Origin: Aureispira sp050633105
Lineage (GTDB): Bacteria > Bacteroidota > Bacteroidia > Chitinophagales > Saprospiraceae
Direction of reading: 5' to 3'
DNA length: 64,000 nucleotides
NCBI GenBank assembly: GCA_050633105.1
Contig: JBOEFW010000024.1
Coordinates: 1-64,000 of the forward strand
Positions 34,931 through 44,044 of this stretch are shown here, in pieces. Each line of letters opens with the position of its first letter. Position 1 is the stretch's first letter. The notes beneath the pieces are model-generated. The model ran no database searches and had not been told where the DNA came from. It worked only from the letters and a program-made list of their open reading frames with translations. Both the position numbers and the translations under genes were made by a program.

Positions 34931-35268
34931 GCTGTAAAGGTAGGTTACTTGGTGCAAAAAACTGCCCAAAACTACAAGTTTAGCTATAACAGCAATCCTC
35001 TTTAATTGTTTTATGTATCGATAGTTGTTGTTGGGAAGAAAGGAATGGAAGAAGAAAAAAATCTATACATTGCCTACCTCCATGCATTTGCGTACAGCTT
35101 CAATTAAGTAACAGCAAAAGAATTACAGTTTGTCCCTTCAAAATGCTTAAAACATCCACATAATTGTTTATTTTTGTTAGTCCACTTCAACTGACCATTG
35201 AAAACACCGTGGAAAAGGCCTGTTTAATTTTTAAGCAAGGCCCAACTATCATTTTATTACTACTAATA
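34931..35268. other. Divergent intergenic region before ftsK
   Basis: This 338-nt stretch lies between the leftward ABC gene and ftsK. TATTTTTG at 35169-35176 fits the -7 motif, but the nearest TTTG (35129-35132) is 36 nt away, too far for a normal promoter. Nothing firmer is visible. Confidence 0.3.
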
Positions 35269-37809
35269 ATGGCTAAGAAAAAAAAGTCCAAGCAAGTGGC
35301 CCTCAAAGGAGGCGTTAAAGATGAGCGTTTCCCCAAATTAATGGGACTGCTTTGCCTGTTCTTCACCCTCTATTTATTTATTGCATTTTCTTCTTATCTC
35401 TTCACTTGGAAGGAAGATATGGACAAAGCGAATTGGGGCGTTTTGCTCTCTCCACATGATATGGAGAATTGGTTAGGACGTCTTGGCGCTGTTGTGTCAC
35501 ATCAATTCTTTTATTGGGGAGTTGGAGCATCTTCTTTTATCCTTGTCTTTTTGTTGTTTACAACAGGGATGAGCCTGATTACCGAAACACGGCTTAAGGA
35601 TTTGTTGCCGATTTATAAGCGCTCTTTGCTCACTATGTTGTGGAGTAGTTTTTTATTGGCCTTTCTATTTAAAACCTCAGAATTCCCTTGGGGAGGTGCT
35701 TTTGGAGGTGTTTTAGTTAATACTTTAGATGGTTTAGTTGGCTCTGTTGGAATCATAGCAATTCTATTTTTTGCCTTTTTTGCCTATGTTGTTTGGAATA
35801 AGAATCCAAATTTCAAAGATGGATTGAGCAAAGATGATATTAAGGCTGCTTTCTCTTGGAGTAATTTATCGGCGACCGTTAAGAGCTTATTCCGACTAAC
35901 ACCAGAAGCGGTACCAGAGCCAGAACCTGCCCCAACAAAAGTAGTCAAGGTCTTGCGTCCCAAAACGAATGTGGTTAAATCCGATGAAGGGACAGAACTC
36001 ACGGTTAGTAATGCAGATTTTCCTGTATCAGAAGAGACAGATAAAGGAGTGGTAGAAATACCAAAAGTGATGGAACAATCTTCCAAAGCAGAGTTAGAAA
36101 GCAAAGTAAAGAAACTGACAAAGAGTCAATTGGCTTTGGATTTAGAAAAAGCAGAACAAGAGCGCAAAGCGGCGGAAGCAGAAGAAGACCTAGAAATGGA
36201 GATTTCTAAAGATGCAGCCCCCTTAGATATTGCTATTGTAGAAGAAAATAAAGACCACGTAGAGCCTTATGACCCTACGTTAGATCTACCTCGTTATGAG
36301 AATCCTGTAATTGATCTATTAGAAAGCTATGACGATCAGAAACCTGTTATTGATCGTGCTGAACTAGAGTCTAATAAAGATCAAATTATAGAAACCTTGC
36401 TCAATTATAAAATTGAGATTGTTAAGATTAAAGCAACGATTGGTCCTACTGTAACGCTCTATGAAATCATTCCTGCTCCTGGCGTGAGAATTTCTAAAAT
36501 CAAGAGTTTAGAGGATGATATTGCCTTGAGTTTGGCAGCATTAGGGATTCGTATTATTGCGCCGATTCCTGGAAAGGGAACAATTGGTATTGAGGTGCCC
36601 AATAGAAATAAACAAATTGTCTCTCTCAAAGAAGTATTGGCTTCCACCAAATACCAAGAAGCAAAAATGGATTTGCCCATTGCTTTAGGGAAGACGATTT
36701 CTGATGAGGTCTTTATTGCAGATTTAGCAAAGATGCCCCACTTGCTGATTGCAGGGGCAACAGGTCAAGGTAAGTCAGTGGGTATTAATACCATCATTAT
36801 GAGTTTGTTGTATAAGAAGCACCCTTCTCAACTCAAACTAATTTTGATTGATCCTAAGAAGGTAGAGCTCTCGCTGTACAATAAGATTTCTGCGCATTAT
36901 TTAGGCTATTTGCCAGAGGAAGAAGAAGCGATTGTAACCGATGTAACAAAGGTTGTACAAACGTTATACTCCTTGACGGTCGAAATGGATGAGCGTTATA
37001 ATCTGCTTAAAAAGGCGTCTGTTCGAAACATTAATGAATACAATAAGAAATTTGTAGCGCGTAAACTTAACCCAGAAAAAGGGCATCGTTTTATGCCATT
37101 TATTGTATTAATAATTGATGAGTTTGCCGATTTAATTATGACGGCAGGAAAGGAAGTAGAGTTGCCCATTGGTCGTTTGGCCCAGTTGGCACGGGCAGTA
37201 GGTATCCACTTGATTATCGCAACACAGCGTCCATCTGTAAATATTATTACAGGGATTATCAAAGCAAATTTCCCAGCACGTCTAGCTTTTAAAGTGACGT
37301 CTAAAATTGATTCTCGTACCATCTTGGATGGAGGAGGAGCAGAACAATTGATTGGTCGCGGAGATATGTTGCTCTCTTCAGGAGGGAGCCTGATTCGTAT
37401 TCAATGTGCTTTTGTTGATACACCAGAAGTGGATCGAGTCATTGACCACATTGCTGGACAGCCAGGTTATCCAACGCCCTTTTTATTGCCTGCTTATGGA
37501 GAAGGAGGAGATGGTCCAAAAGACAGTGAGCAAAAATTGAATCAAGTCTTGCATGAATTGGATGAGCATTTTGATGACGCCGCTCGTTTAGTAGTAATGA
37601 ACCAGCAAGGGTCTACTTCTATGATTCAGCGCCGTCTAAAATTGGGCTACAATAGAGCAGGGAGAATCATGGATCAATTGGAAAATACAGGGATTGTAGG
37701 CCCTAATGAAGGTTCTAAAGCCCGTCAAGTCTACATTCAAGATGAATTAGAATTGGAGCAAATTTTACAAGCTTTACATGAGCGAAAACGAAAAATTGCT
37801 TTTAGATAA
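35269..37809 (+). CDS. ftsK: DNA translocase FtsK/SpoIIIE
   Basis: The protein has 846 residues from the ATG at 35269. An in-frame codon at 35164 would add a leader without similarity, so the KKKK-starting protein is preferred. Four N-terminal membrane helices (about 20-185) are followed by an acidic, Lys/Glu-rich linker and the RecA-like motor. In the motor, Walker A is GATGQGKS (496-503) and Walker B is VLIIDEF (D617, E618). The C-terminal gamma winged helix carries STSMIQRRLKLGYNRAGRIM. FtsK pumps chromosome DNA at the division septum and activates dimer resolution at dif. It precedes the his leader region by 19 nt, which starts its own promoter. Confidence 0.95.
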   Translation: MAKKKKSKQVALKGGVKDERFPKLMGLLCLFFTLYLFIAFSSYLFTWKEDMDKANWGVLLSPHDMENWLGRLGAVVSHQFFYWGVGASSFILVFLLFTTGMSLITETRLKDLLPIYKRSLLTMLWSSFLLAFLFKTSEFPWGGAFGGVLVNTLDGLVGSVGIIAILFFAFFAYVVWNKNPNFKDGLSKDDIKAAFSWSNLSATVKSLFRLTPEAVPEPEPAPTKVVKVLRPKTNVVKSDEGTELTVSNADFPVSEETDKGVVEIPKVMEQSSKAELESKVKKLTKSQLALDLEKAEQERKAAEAEEDLEMEISKDAAPLDIAIVEENKDHVEPYDPTLDLPRYENPVIDLLESYDDQKPVIDRAELESNKDQIIETLLNYKIEIVKIKATIGPTVTLYEIIPAPGVRISKIKSLEDDIALSLAALGIRIIAPIPGKGTIGIEVPNRNKQIVSLKEVLASTKYQEAKMDLPIALGKTISDEVFIADLAKMPHLLIAGATGQGKSVGINTIIMSLLYKKHPSQLKLILIDPKKVELSLYNKISAHYLGYLPEEEEAIVTDVTKVVQTLYSLTVEMDERYNLLKKASVRNINEYNKKFVARKLNPEKGHRFMPFIVLIIDEFADLIMTAGKEVELPIGRLAQLARAVGIHLIIATQRPSVNIITGIIKANFPARLAFKVTSKIDSRTILDGGGAEQLIGRGDMLLSSGGSLIRIQCAFVDTPEVDRVIDHIAGQPGYPTPFLLPAYGEGGDGPKDSEQKLNQVLHELDEHFDDAARLVVMNQQGSTSMIQRRLKLGYNRAGRIMDQLENTGIVGPNEGSKARQVYIQDELELEQILQALHERKRKIAFR

Positions 37810-37828
37810 AAGAAAAAAATCTAAAAAA

Positions 37829-37860
37829 TTTGGTAGTTGAATAGAAATGCCCTAGGTTTG
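37829..37860 (+). promoter_or_regulatory. Promoter of the histidine operon
   Basis: TTTG (37829-37832), a 20-nt spacer and TAGGTTTG (37853-37860) match the Bacteroidota consensus TTTG-N19-TAnnTTTG. The predicted start near 37867 gives a leader RNA of about 275 nt before hisG. It lies directly after the ftsK stop codon. Confidence 0.7.
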
Positions 37861-37901
37861 AGGCATCGAACAAAGACAAATTTAATTCACGGTATCACTA
37901 T

Positions 37902-38018
37902 ATGCAAAACGTCATTACACCTACTACACATCAAGTACATCATTGGTTGGGCAACCCTCCAAGTGATGCTGCTGTAGTTGGACATGGCGCTGCTTCACTG
38001 CTTTTATACACGAGATAA
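37902..38018 (+). CDS. Putative his leader peptide, 38 codons
   Basis: An ATG-TAA frame of 38 codons encodes four histidines at codons 10, 13, 14 and 28, including the adjacent pair CAT CAT (in THQVHHWLG). It lies between a promoter and a terminator ahead of hisG. Its length and position suit a leader peptide whose translation senses charged tRNA-His. It has fewer consecutive His than enterobacterial hisL, so the claim is not certain. It is shorter than usual gene-calling limits. Confidence 0.55.
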   Translation: MQNVITPTTHQVHHWLGNPPSDAAVVGHGAASLLLYTR

Positions 38019-38026
38019 AAGGCAGT
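37997..38026 (+). promoter_or_regulatory. Hairpin over the leader-peptide stop codon
   Basis: ACTGCTTTTAT (37997-38007) pairs with ATAAAAGGCAGT (38015-38026) with one bulged base. The stop codon at 38016-38018 lies inside the 3' arm. A ribosome finishing the leader peptide would disrupt this structure. Confidence 0.5.
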
Positions 38027-38047
38027 AAGTAACCGTTCTAAAAATAC

Positions 38048-38083
38048 AAAAAGGCTTATCACTTGGTGATAAGCCTTTTTTTT
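38048..38083 (+). terminator. Intrinsic terminator (attenuator) ahead of hisG
   Basis: AAGGCTTATCAC (38051-38062) and GTGATAAGCCTT (38066-38077) form a perfect 12-bp stem with a TTG loop; flanking A and T runs extend it. At least eight T residues follow. It sits 57 nt before the hisG ATG, so full-length his mRNA requires read-through. Confidence 0.85.
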
Positions 38084-38140
38084 ATTGCTTTTTTCTAACC
38101 TATGTTTATTCTAACCCAAGTAAATAAATTTTAATAAATA

Positions 38141-39028
38141 ATGAATACAGTGAAACTTACCAACGACAAACAACCAATTTTGCGCATCGCTCTTCAAAAA
38201 TCAGGTCGTTTAACGGAGCAATCTTTAGAATTGTTGAAAGATTGTGGAATACAATTGCCTGTTGGCGGGCGCAAATTGGTCGCTCCTGCTAGTAATTTTC
38301 CAATGGAAGTCTACTTTTTGAGAAGTTCCGATATTCCTGCTTATGTAGCAGATGGAGTAGCGGATGTAGGGATTTTAGGAGAGAATGTTTTATTAGAAAA
38401 AGAAGTGACAGTAGATACGATTTTGCCTTTGGGCTTTGCACAGTGTCGTTTATCCTTGGCGATTCCTAAAGGAGAAACTTATACAGGAGTAGAATATTGG
38501 CAGGATAAAGAAATTGCAACCAGTTATCCCAATACTTTACGTCGATTTCTAACCGAGAATAAAGTTACTGCTAATGTTCAAATGATTAGTGGATCAGTAG
38601 AAATTGCCCCTAGTATTGGCTTGGCAGATGGGGTTTGCGATTTGGTAAGTTCAGGGTCAACCTTATTGAGTAATGGTTTGAAAGAAGTAGCAATTATTTT
38701 AGAATCAGAAGCTGTTTTAGTCGCAAATAAAGACTTAGCGGTTCCAAAGAAAGCATTGTTAGAGCAACTTATTTTTAGAATGCGCGCGAATCAAGCAGCG
38801 GCCAACAACAAATACATCTTACTCAACGCGCCCAATGACAAAGTCGCGACGATTAGTGCCTTATTACCAGGAATGAAAAGCCCTAGTATTATGCCTTTGG
38901 GGGATAGTGGTTGGAGTTCTTTGCATTCTGTCGTAAAAGAAACAGCCTTTTGGGAGCGGATTGATGCCCTCAAAGCCGCAGGAGCAGAAGGGATTTTAGT
39001 CTTGCCTATTGAAAAAATGATTGTTTAG
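38141..39028 (+). CDS. hisG: ATP phosphoribosyltransferase, long form
   Basis: The protein has 295 residues, the long HisG with a C-terminal ACT-like regulatory domain (MPLGDSGWSSLHSVVKET...AEGILVLPIEKMIV), so it does not need HisZ. It catalyses the first step of histidine synthesis, joining ATP and PRPP. LRIALQKSGRL (KGRL-like) opens the catalytic domain; DVGILGEN and SGSVEIAPSIGLADGVCDLVSSGSTL follow, containing the PRPP-binding loop. It is first in the operon and follows the leader and terminator. Feedback by histidine is expected from the ACT domain. hisD starts 36 nt downstream. Confidence 0.95.
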   Translation: MNTVKLTNDKQPILRIALQKSGRLTEQSLELLKDCGIQLPVGGRKLVAPASNFPMEVYFLRSSDIPAYVADGVADVGILGENVLLEKEVTVDTILPLGFAQCRLSLAIPKGETYTGVEYWQDKEIATSYPNTLRRFLTENKVTANVQMISGSVEIAPSIGLADGVCDLVSSGSTLLSNGLKEVAIILESEAVLVANKDLAVPKKALLEQLIFRMRANQAAANNKYILLNAPNDKVATISALLPGMKSPSIMPLGDSGWSSLHSVVKETAFWERIDALKAAGAEGILVLPIEKMIV

Positions 39029-39064
39029 TCCAGACGGGAAACGTCTACCATAGAATTGATAAAA

Positions 39065-40384
39065 ATGATAACAATTTACGATACTCCCAGCAATTGGACG
39101 CCGTTATTGGAGCGCCCTACTTTAGATACTACTAGTTTGGAAAATAAGGTGCAAGAAATCCTACAACGAATTCAAGCAGAAGGAGACCAAGCGGTACAAG
39201 AATATACAGAACAATTTGATGGTGTTCATCTTACTAGTCCTATACTAACCGAAGAAGAACGCACGACTGCCATTGCTCAATTAGAACCACGATTGAGAGC
39301 GGCTATTGATGTGGCTTATGACAATATCCGTCAATTTCACAGCAGCCAAGGAGAGCGCGAAGAGCGGATAGAAACGACTATGGGGATTACTTGTTGGCGA
39401 AAAAGTGTGGCGATAGAGCGAGTTGGCCTATACATTCCAGGTGGAACGGCTCCTTTGTTTTCAACGGTACTGATGTTGGGCGTTCCAGCTCAATTGGCGG
39501 GTTGTTCAACACAAATTCTTTGCACCCCTCCTAACAAGGGGGGAAAGATTCACCCTGCGATTGTTTATGCGGCATCTTTAGTGGGCTGTCGCCAAATCTT
39601 TAAGATTGGTGGTGTACAAGCAATAGGAGCAATGGCTTATGGAACGGCTATAGTTCCAAAAGTGTATAAGATTTTTGGTCCAGGCAACCAATATGTGACT
39701 TGCGCTAAGCAATTGGTCCGTCAACAAGGAACGGCGATTGATATGCCAGCAGGCCCTTCCGAATTATTGGTTTGGGCAGATGCAACGACCAATGCTGCTT
39801 TTGTGGCCGCTGATTTATTGTCGCAAGCAGAACATGGTGCTGATAGTCAAGTGGTATTGGTTAGTGAGAATACCTCAATTCTCCGCCAAGTACAAACGGC
39901 TTTACAAGAACAATTAGCGACCTTACCTAGAGCCGAAATTGCAAAGGCTGCTTTAGTGAATAGCCGAGCTATTCGCTTGGAAACGGAGGCGGAAATTTTA
40001 GATTTTATCAATCAATATGCTCCTGAGCACTTGATTATTAATACAGCAGATGCAGAGCGTCAGGCAAACAATATTATCAATGCAGGATCTATTTTTATAG
40101 GAGCCTACACCCCTGAATCTCTAGGGGATTATGCCTCAGGTACCAACCACACTTTACCAACGAATGGTTATGCTCGTCAATACAGCGGTGTTTCTTTAGA
40201 TGCTTTTGTAAAGAAAATAACATTTCAGAAAGCCACACAGACAGGCTTAAAAAATATTGCTTGGGTGGTGGAAACAATGGCTGCCGCCGAATTATTAACA
40301 GCGCATGAACGGGCCGTTAGTATCCGAGTCGCAGCCTTAGAAAAGGCCTCTATAGCCTCGGCTTCTATTGTAACGAAGTCCTAA
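39065..40384 (+). CDS. hisD: Histidinol dehydrogenase
   Basis: The protein has 439 residues from the ATG at 39065; a TTG at 39056 would add three. It performs the last two oxidations, from histidinol to histidine, with zinc and NAD. Visible signatures are RVGLYIPGGTAPLFSTVLML (here ERVGLYIPGGTA), KIFGPGNQYV, DLLSQAEHGADSQ with the metal-binding Gln/His, and QYAPEHLIINT with the catalytic Glu-His. GTNHTLPTNGYAR near the end supplies the substrate-site His. It is second in the operon, followed by hisC after 30 nt. Confidence 0.95.
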   Translation: MITIYDTPSNWTPLLERPTLDTTSLENKVQEILQRIQAEGDQAVQEYTEQFDGVHLTSPILTEEERTTAIAQLEPRLRAAIDVAYDNIRQFHSSQGEREERIETTMGITCWRKSVAIERVGLYIPGGTAPLFSTVLMLGVPAQLAGCSTQILCTPPNKGGKIHPAIVYAASLVGCRQIFKIGGVQAIGAMAYGTAIVPKVYKIFGPGNQYVTCAKQLVRQQGTAIDMPAGPSELLVWADATTNAAFVAADLLSQAEHGADSQVVLVSENTSILRQVQTALQEQLATLPRAEIAKAALVNSRAIRLETEAEILDFINQYAPEHLIINTADAERQANNIINAGSIFIGAYTPESLGDYASGTNHTLPTNGYARQYSGVSLDAFVKKITFQKATQTGLKNIAWVVETMAAAELLTAHERAVSIRVAALEKASIASASIVTKS

Positions 40385-40414
40385 TACATTCATTTTTATA
40401 ATCAGAAGAATATC

Positions 40415-41473
40415 ATGTCACTAATTACGGATTTATTATGTCCACACTTACGCACTTTAGCGCCTTATCAATCGGCTCGTTCGGAGTTTAAAGGACCAGC
40501 AAATATATTTTTGGACGCGAATGAGGCACCAGAAGGACGTTATAATCGCTATCCTGATCCTTTGCAAAAAGCGATAAAAGTACGTTTAGCTACGTTACAT
40601 CAAGTTAATTCCGAGCAAATTTTTGTTGGGAATGGAAGTGATGAAGCGATTGATTTATTGTTGCGTTTATTCTGTCAAGGAGGAAAAGATGCGATCATTA
40701 CTTTGCCACCAACCTATGGGATGTATAAGGTTTCTGCGGCGATTAATAATGTTGAATTGGTTGAAATACCTTTATTAAAAGGATTTCAACCTGATGTAGC
40801 GAGAATCTTAGCCGCCCAAAATAAGCGAACAAAATTGTTGTTTGTGTGCAGTCCCAATAATCCAACAGGTAATTTGATGCAGCAAGCGGCTTTGCAAGAA
40901 TTGTTAGCAAAATTTAAAGGACTTGTCGTAGTGGATGAAGCGTATATTCAATTTGCTTCGGCGAATAGTACTACTATGTTATTAGAACAATATCCCAATT
41001 TAGTAGTCCTACAAACCTTGTCTAAAGCTTGGGGCTTAGCGGGCTTACGCTTGGGAATGGCTTTCGCTCAACCAGAAATCATAGACTGGTTAACGGCTAT
41101 TAAACCACCTTATAATGTTAATGTAGCGACACAAGAATTGGCTTTGGAGGCCTTACAACAAGTTTCTATTCTAGAAAAACGGGTAGAGCAGATTATTCAA
41201 GAGCGTGCTCGTTTACGGGCTTTGCTTCAACAATTGTCGATTGTCCAACAAATTTATCCCTCCGCGGCTAATTTTTTATTAGTACAGGTAACGGCTCCTG
41301 ATGAATTGTATCAATACCTCATTGAAGAAGGTATTGTGGTTCGAAATCGAAGCCGAGTCGCGCAATGTGAAGGCTGCTTGCGCTTTACCGTAGGCAGTGC
41401 TACAGAGAACGAACAATTATTAACGGCATTAACAACTTATGCTACGGCATTCACTTCTTCAACTTCTATCTAA
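40415..41473 (+). CDS. hisC: Histidinol-phosphate aminotransferase
   Basis: The protein has 352 residues of fold-type I PLP aminotransferase. The PLP lysine is Lys204 in QTLSKAWGLAGLRLG; phosphate and aromatic contacts include FVGNGSDEAIDLLLR, SPNNPTGN and VVDEAYIQF. The C-terminal RFTVGSATEN carries the substrate Arg. It converts imidazole-acetol phosphate to histidinol phosphate. It lies 30 nt after hisD, with hisB starting 3 nt after its stop. Confidence 0.95.
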   Translation: MSLITDLLCPHLRTLAPYQSARSEFKGPANIFLDANEAPEGRYNRYPDPLQKAIKVRLATLHQVNSEQIFVGNGSDEAIDLLLRLFCQGGKDAIITLPPTYGMYKVSAAINNVELVEIPLLKGFQPDVARILAAQNKRTKLLFVCSPNNPTGNLMQQAALQELLAKFKGLVVVDEAYIQFASANSTTMLLEQYPNLVVLQTLSKAWGLAGLRLGMAFAQPEIIDWLTAIKPPYNVNVATQELALEALQQVSILEKRVEQIIQERARLRALLQQLSIVQQIYPSAANFLLVQVTAPDELYQYLIEEGIVVRNRSRVAQCEGCLRFTVGSATENEQLLTALTTYATAFTSSTSI

Positions 41474-41476
41474 ATC

Positions 41477-42598
41477 ATGGTAACAAAAGTATTATTTATA
41501 GATCGTGACGGGACTTTGGTTATGGAGCCTCCTGTAGATTATCAATTGGACAGCTTAGAAAAGCTAGAGTTTTACCCTAAGGTATTTCAATACCTCGCTA
41601 AAATCGTTCAAGAACTGGATTATAAATTGGTGATGGTAACGAACCAAGATGGCTTAGGAACCCGTTCTTTCCCAGAGGAAGATTTTTGGCCAGCACATAA
41701 TAAAATGCTAAAAGCATTTGAACATGAAGGGATTGAATTTGAAGAAATTCTTATTGATCGCTCTTTTCCTGCAGATAATGCACCAACACGTAAACCAAGG
41801 ACAGGTTTATTAACCGCTTATATAGAAGGTGATTATGATTTAGAAAATTCTTATGTACTGGGGGATCGTTGGTCGGATATGGAATTGGCGAACAACTTAG
41901 GAGCACAGGGAATTTGGCTACAGCCTACTACTGAAAAACAACCTTTGGGCAGCACACAAAATTGTATTGCATTGCAAACGCCTGATTGGAAGGCTATCTA
42001 TGAACTACTTCAACAACCTGCTCGTACGGCTGTGTTGAATAGAACAACAAAAGAAACAGCGATAGAGGTGGCCTTGAATTTGGATGGAGATGCGCAAGCG
42101 GATGTTTCTACAGGAATTCACTTTTTTGACCACATGCTAGAGCAATTGGCACGGCATGCTGGAATGGATCTACGGATACAAGTCAAAGGGGATTTGGAAG
42201 TAGATGAACACCACACGATTGAAGATACAGCTTTGGCTTTGGGAGCTGCTTTTAAGAAGGCCTTGGGAGATAAGCGTGGCTTAGAACGTTATGGTTTTTG
42301 CTTACCAATGGATGATTGCTTAGCACAAGTGGCGATTGATTTTGGAGGGCGTCCATGGTTGGTTTGGGAAGCAGAATTTAAACGAGAAATGATTGGTAAA
42401 ATGCCGACTGAGATGTTTTTGCACTTTTTTAAGTCGTTTTCTGATGGCGCACAGTGCAATTTGAATATACAAGCTAGTGGGCAAAATGAGCATCATAAAA
42501 TAGAGTCTATTTTTAAGGCGTGGGCACGGGCGATTAAGATGGCTTTGCGCCGTGATCCTTTATCGAAACACTTGCCTTCTACAAAGGGGGTATTATAA
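41477..42598 (+). CDS. hisB: Bifunctional histidinol-phosphatase / IGP dehydratase
   Basis: The protein has 373 residues with two domains. The N-terminal HAD phosphatase (about 1-165) has the catalytic IDRDGTL (Asp9, Asp11), VTNQDG, the Cys-less region of this subtype and GDRWSDMELA. The C-terminal imidazoleglycerol-phosphate dehydratase (about 185-373) has STGIHFFDHMLEQLARH and DEHHTIEDTALALG for manganese, and HHKIESIFKAWARA. It does two pathway steps, dehydration of IGP and removal of phosphate from histidinol phosphate. It starts 3 nt after hisC, implying coupling. The fusion is typical of enterobacteria and many Bacteroidota. Confidence 0.95.
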   Translation: MVTKVLFIDRDGTLVMEPPVDYQLDSLEKLEFYPKVFQYLAKIVQELDYKLVMVTNQDGLGTRSFPEEDFWPAHNKMLKAFEHEGIEFEEILIDRSFPADNAPTRKPRTGLLTAYIEGDYDLENSYVLGDRWSDMELANNLGAQGIWLQPTTEKQPLGSTQNCIALQTPDWKAIYELLQQPARTAVLNRTTKETAIEVALNLDGDAQADVSTGIHFFDHMLEQLARHAGMDLRIQVKGDLEVDEHHTIEDTALALGAAFKKALGDKRGLERYGFCLPMDDCLAQVAIDFGGRPWLVWEAEFKREMIGKMPTEMFLHFFKSFSDGAQCNLNIQASGQNEHHKIESIFKAWARAIKMALRRDPLSKHLPSTKGVL

Positions 42599-42637
42599 GT
42601 AAAGGGGTTTATTATAAAAATGATTAAAATAGATAAA

Positions 42638-43231
42638 ATGAATGTGGTCATTATTGATTATAAAGCAGGAAATACTCGTTCCTTGCAATTTGCGCTCAGT
42701 CGATTAGGAATGAAGGCTACGTTGAGCAAGGATTGGACAACAATTAAAGCGGCTGATCGGGTGTTTTTTCCAGGAGTAGGTGCGGCTGGCTTTGCTATGG
42801 CACAATTGAGGGAGAGTGGTTTGGAAACACTTATTCCTACTTTAACGCAACCTGTCCTAGGAATTTGCTTGGGAATGCAGTTGCTGTGTACGGCTTCTGA
42901 TGAAAATAGTGCAGCAGGCTTAGGAGTTTTTGATACAAGAGTTACAGCGTTACCTGTTGCTCCTGGGTTAAAAGTACCTCATATGGGCTGGAACCAATTG
43001 CAACAAGAAAACAGCTGCTTGTTGAAGGGATTACCTGCTGCGCCTTATTTTTATTTTGTACACAGTTATGCCGTTCCTGTTGTATCGGCAACAACGGCAG
43101 TGTGTACCCATGGACAAGCGTTTAGTGCCCTATTAGAAAAGGATAACTTTTATGCCGTGCAGTTTCATCCTGAGAAATCAGGGGCGATTGGGGCGCAATT
43201 GCTGTCTAATTTTTTGACGCTTGCTGTTTAA
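42638..43231 (+). CDS. hisH: Imidazole glycerol phosphate synthase, glutaminase subunit
   Basis: The protein has 197 residues from the ATG at 42638; a start at 42620 would add six residues before VVIIDYKAGN. It is a class I glutaminase: nucleophile Cys77 in LGICLGMQLL, oxyanion loop FFPGVGAAGFAM, and the His-Glu pair in VQFHPEKSG. It feeds ammonia to HisF. It follows hisB by 39 nt and precedes hisA by 63 nt. Confidence 0.95.
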   Translation: MNVVIIDYKAGNTRSLQFALSRLGMKATLSKDWTTIKAADRVFFPGVGAAGFAMAQLRESGLETLIPTLTQPVLGICLGMQLLCTASDENSAAGLGVFDTRVTALPVAPGLKVPHMGWNQLQQENSCLLKGLPAAPYFYFVHSYAVPVVSATTAVCTHGQAFSALLEKDNFYAVQFHPEKSGAIGAQLLSNFLTLAV

Positions 43232-43294
43232 TTGAATAACGCGTTGCATGCAACGCATTATTAGGCCATTTTAAAACATTTTCATAAAAATATT

Positions 43295-44041
43295 ATGCTA
43301 GAAATCATACCAGCAATTGATCTCATCAACGGTCAATGCGTTCGTTTAACGCAAGGCGATTATCAACAGAAAAAAGTATACAATAACGACCCTGTTGCGA
43401 TGGCACAAGAATTTGAAGCAGCAGGAATTACACGCTTGCACTTAGTCGATTTGGATGGTGCCAAAGCACGGAAAGTAATGAATTTAGAAGTATTAAGAAA
43501 GATCGCACAAGGAACCAACTTAACCATTGATTTTGGAGGTGGGGTGCAATCGGAAGAAGATTTACAAAAGGTTTTAGAAGCAGGCGCAACACAAGTTACG
43601 GCAGGGAGTTTGGCCGTGAAGCAACCAGAAATAGTCGTAGACTGGCTAGAACGTTATGGTACAGAACGTATTATTTTAGGAGCCGATGTGTTGAATGGTA
43701 ACATTGCCATTCATGGATGGCAAGAGGAGAGCGAAGAGAACATTACCATTTTCTTAGAACGTTACACACAGAAAGGAGTCGAATACTGCATTTGTACGGA
43801 CGTTTCAAAAGATGGCTTATTGAAAGGAACAGCCTTAGAGTTGTACCAAGAACTACGTTTAGGGTTTCCAGATTTAAAACTTATTGCTAGTGGAGGAGTA
43901 CGAACGTTAGCAGAATTAGTGGCTCTCAAAGAGATGGGCTGTTATGGAGTAATTATAGGTAAAGCCTTGTATGAAGGGCACCTCCCTTTGAGTGCTTTGC
44001 GCAACTTTATTTTACAACAACAAGTTCTCACAAACAACTAA
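43295..44041 (+). CDS. hisA: ProFAR isomerase (HisA)
   Basis: This 248-residue (beta/alpha)8 barrel has the HisA opening MLEIIPAIDLINGQCVRLTQGDY with the general-base Asp and LTIDFGGGVQSEEDL. The second half has CTDVSKDGLLKGTALELY with the other catalytic Asp, and LIASGGVRTLAEL and GVIIGKALYEG for phosphate binding. It isomerises the aminoaldose ProFAR to the ketose PRFAR. hisF starts 3 nt after the stop codon. Confidence 0.95.
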   Translation: MLEIIPAIDLINGQCVRLTQGDYQQKKVYNNDPVAMAQEFEAAGITRLHLVDLDGAKARKVMNLEVLRKIAQGTNLTIDFGGGVQSEEDLQKVLEAGATQVTAGSLAVKQPEIVVDWLERYGTERIILGADVLNGNIAIHGWQEESEENITIFLERYTQKGVEYCICTDVSKDGLLKGTALELYQELRLGFPDLKLIASGGVRTLAELVALKEMGCYGVIIGKALYEGHLPLSALRNFILQQQVLTNN

Positions 44042-44044
44042 AAA

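Noticed and set aside
35129..35176. TTTG and TATTTTTG as an ftsK promoter
   Set aside because: The spacing of 36 nt is far from the usual 17-23, so it was not called.
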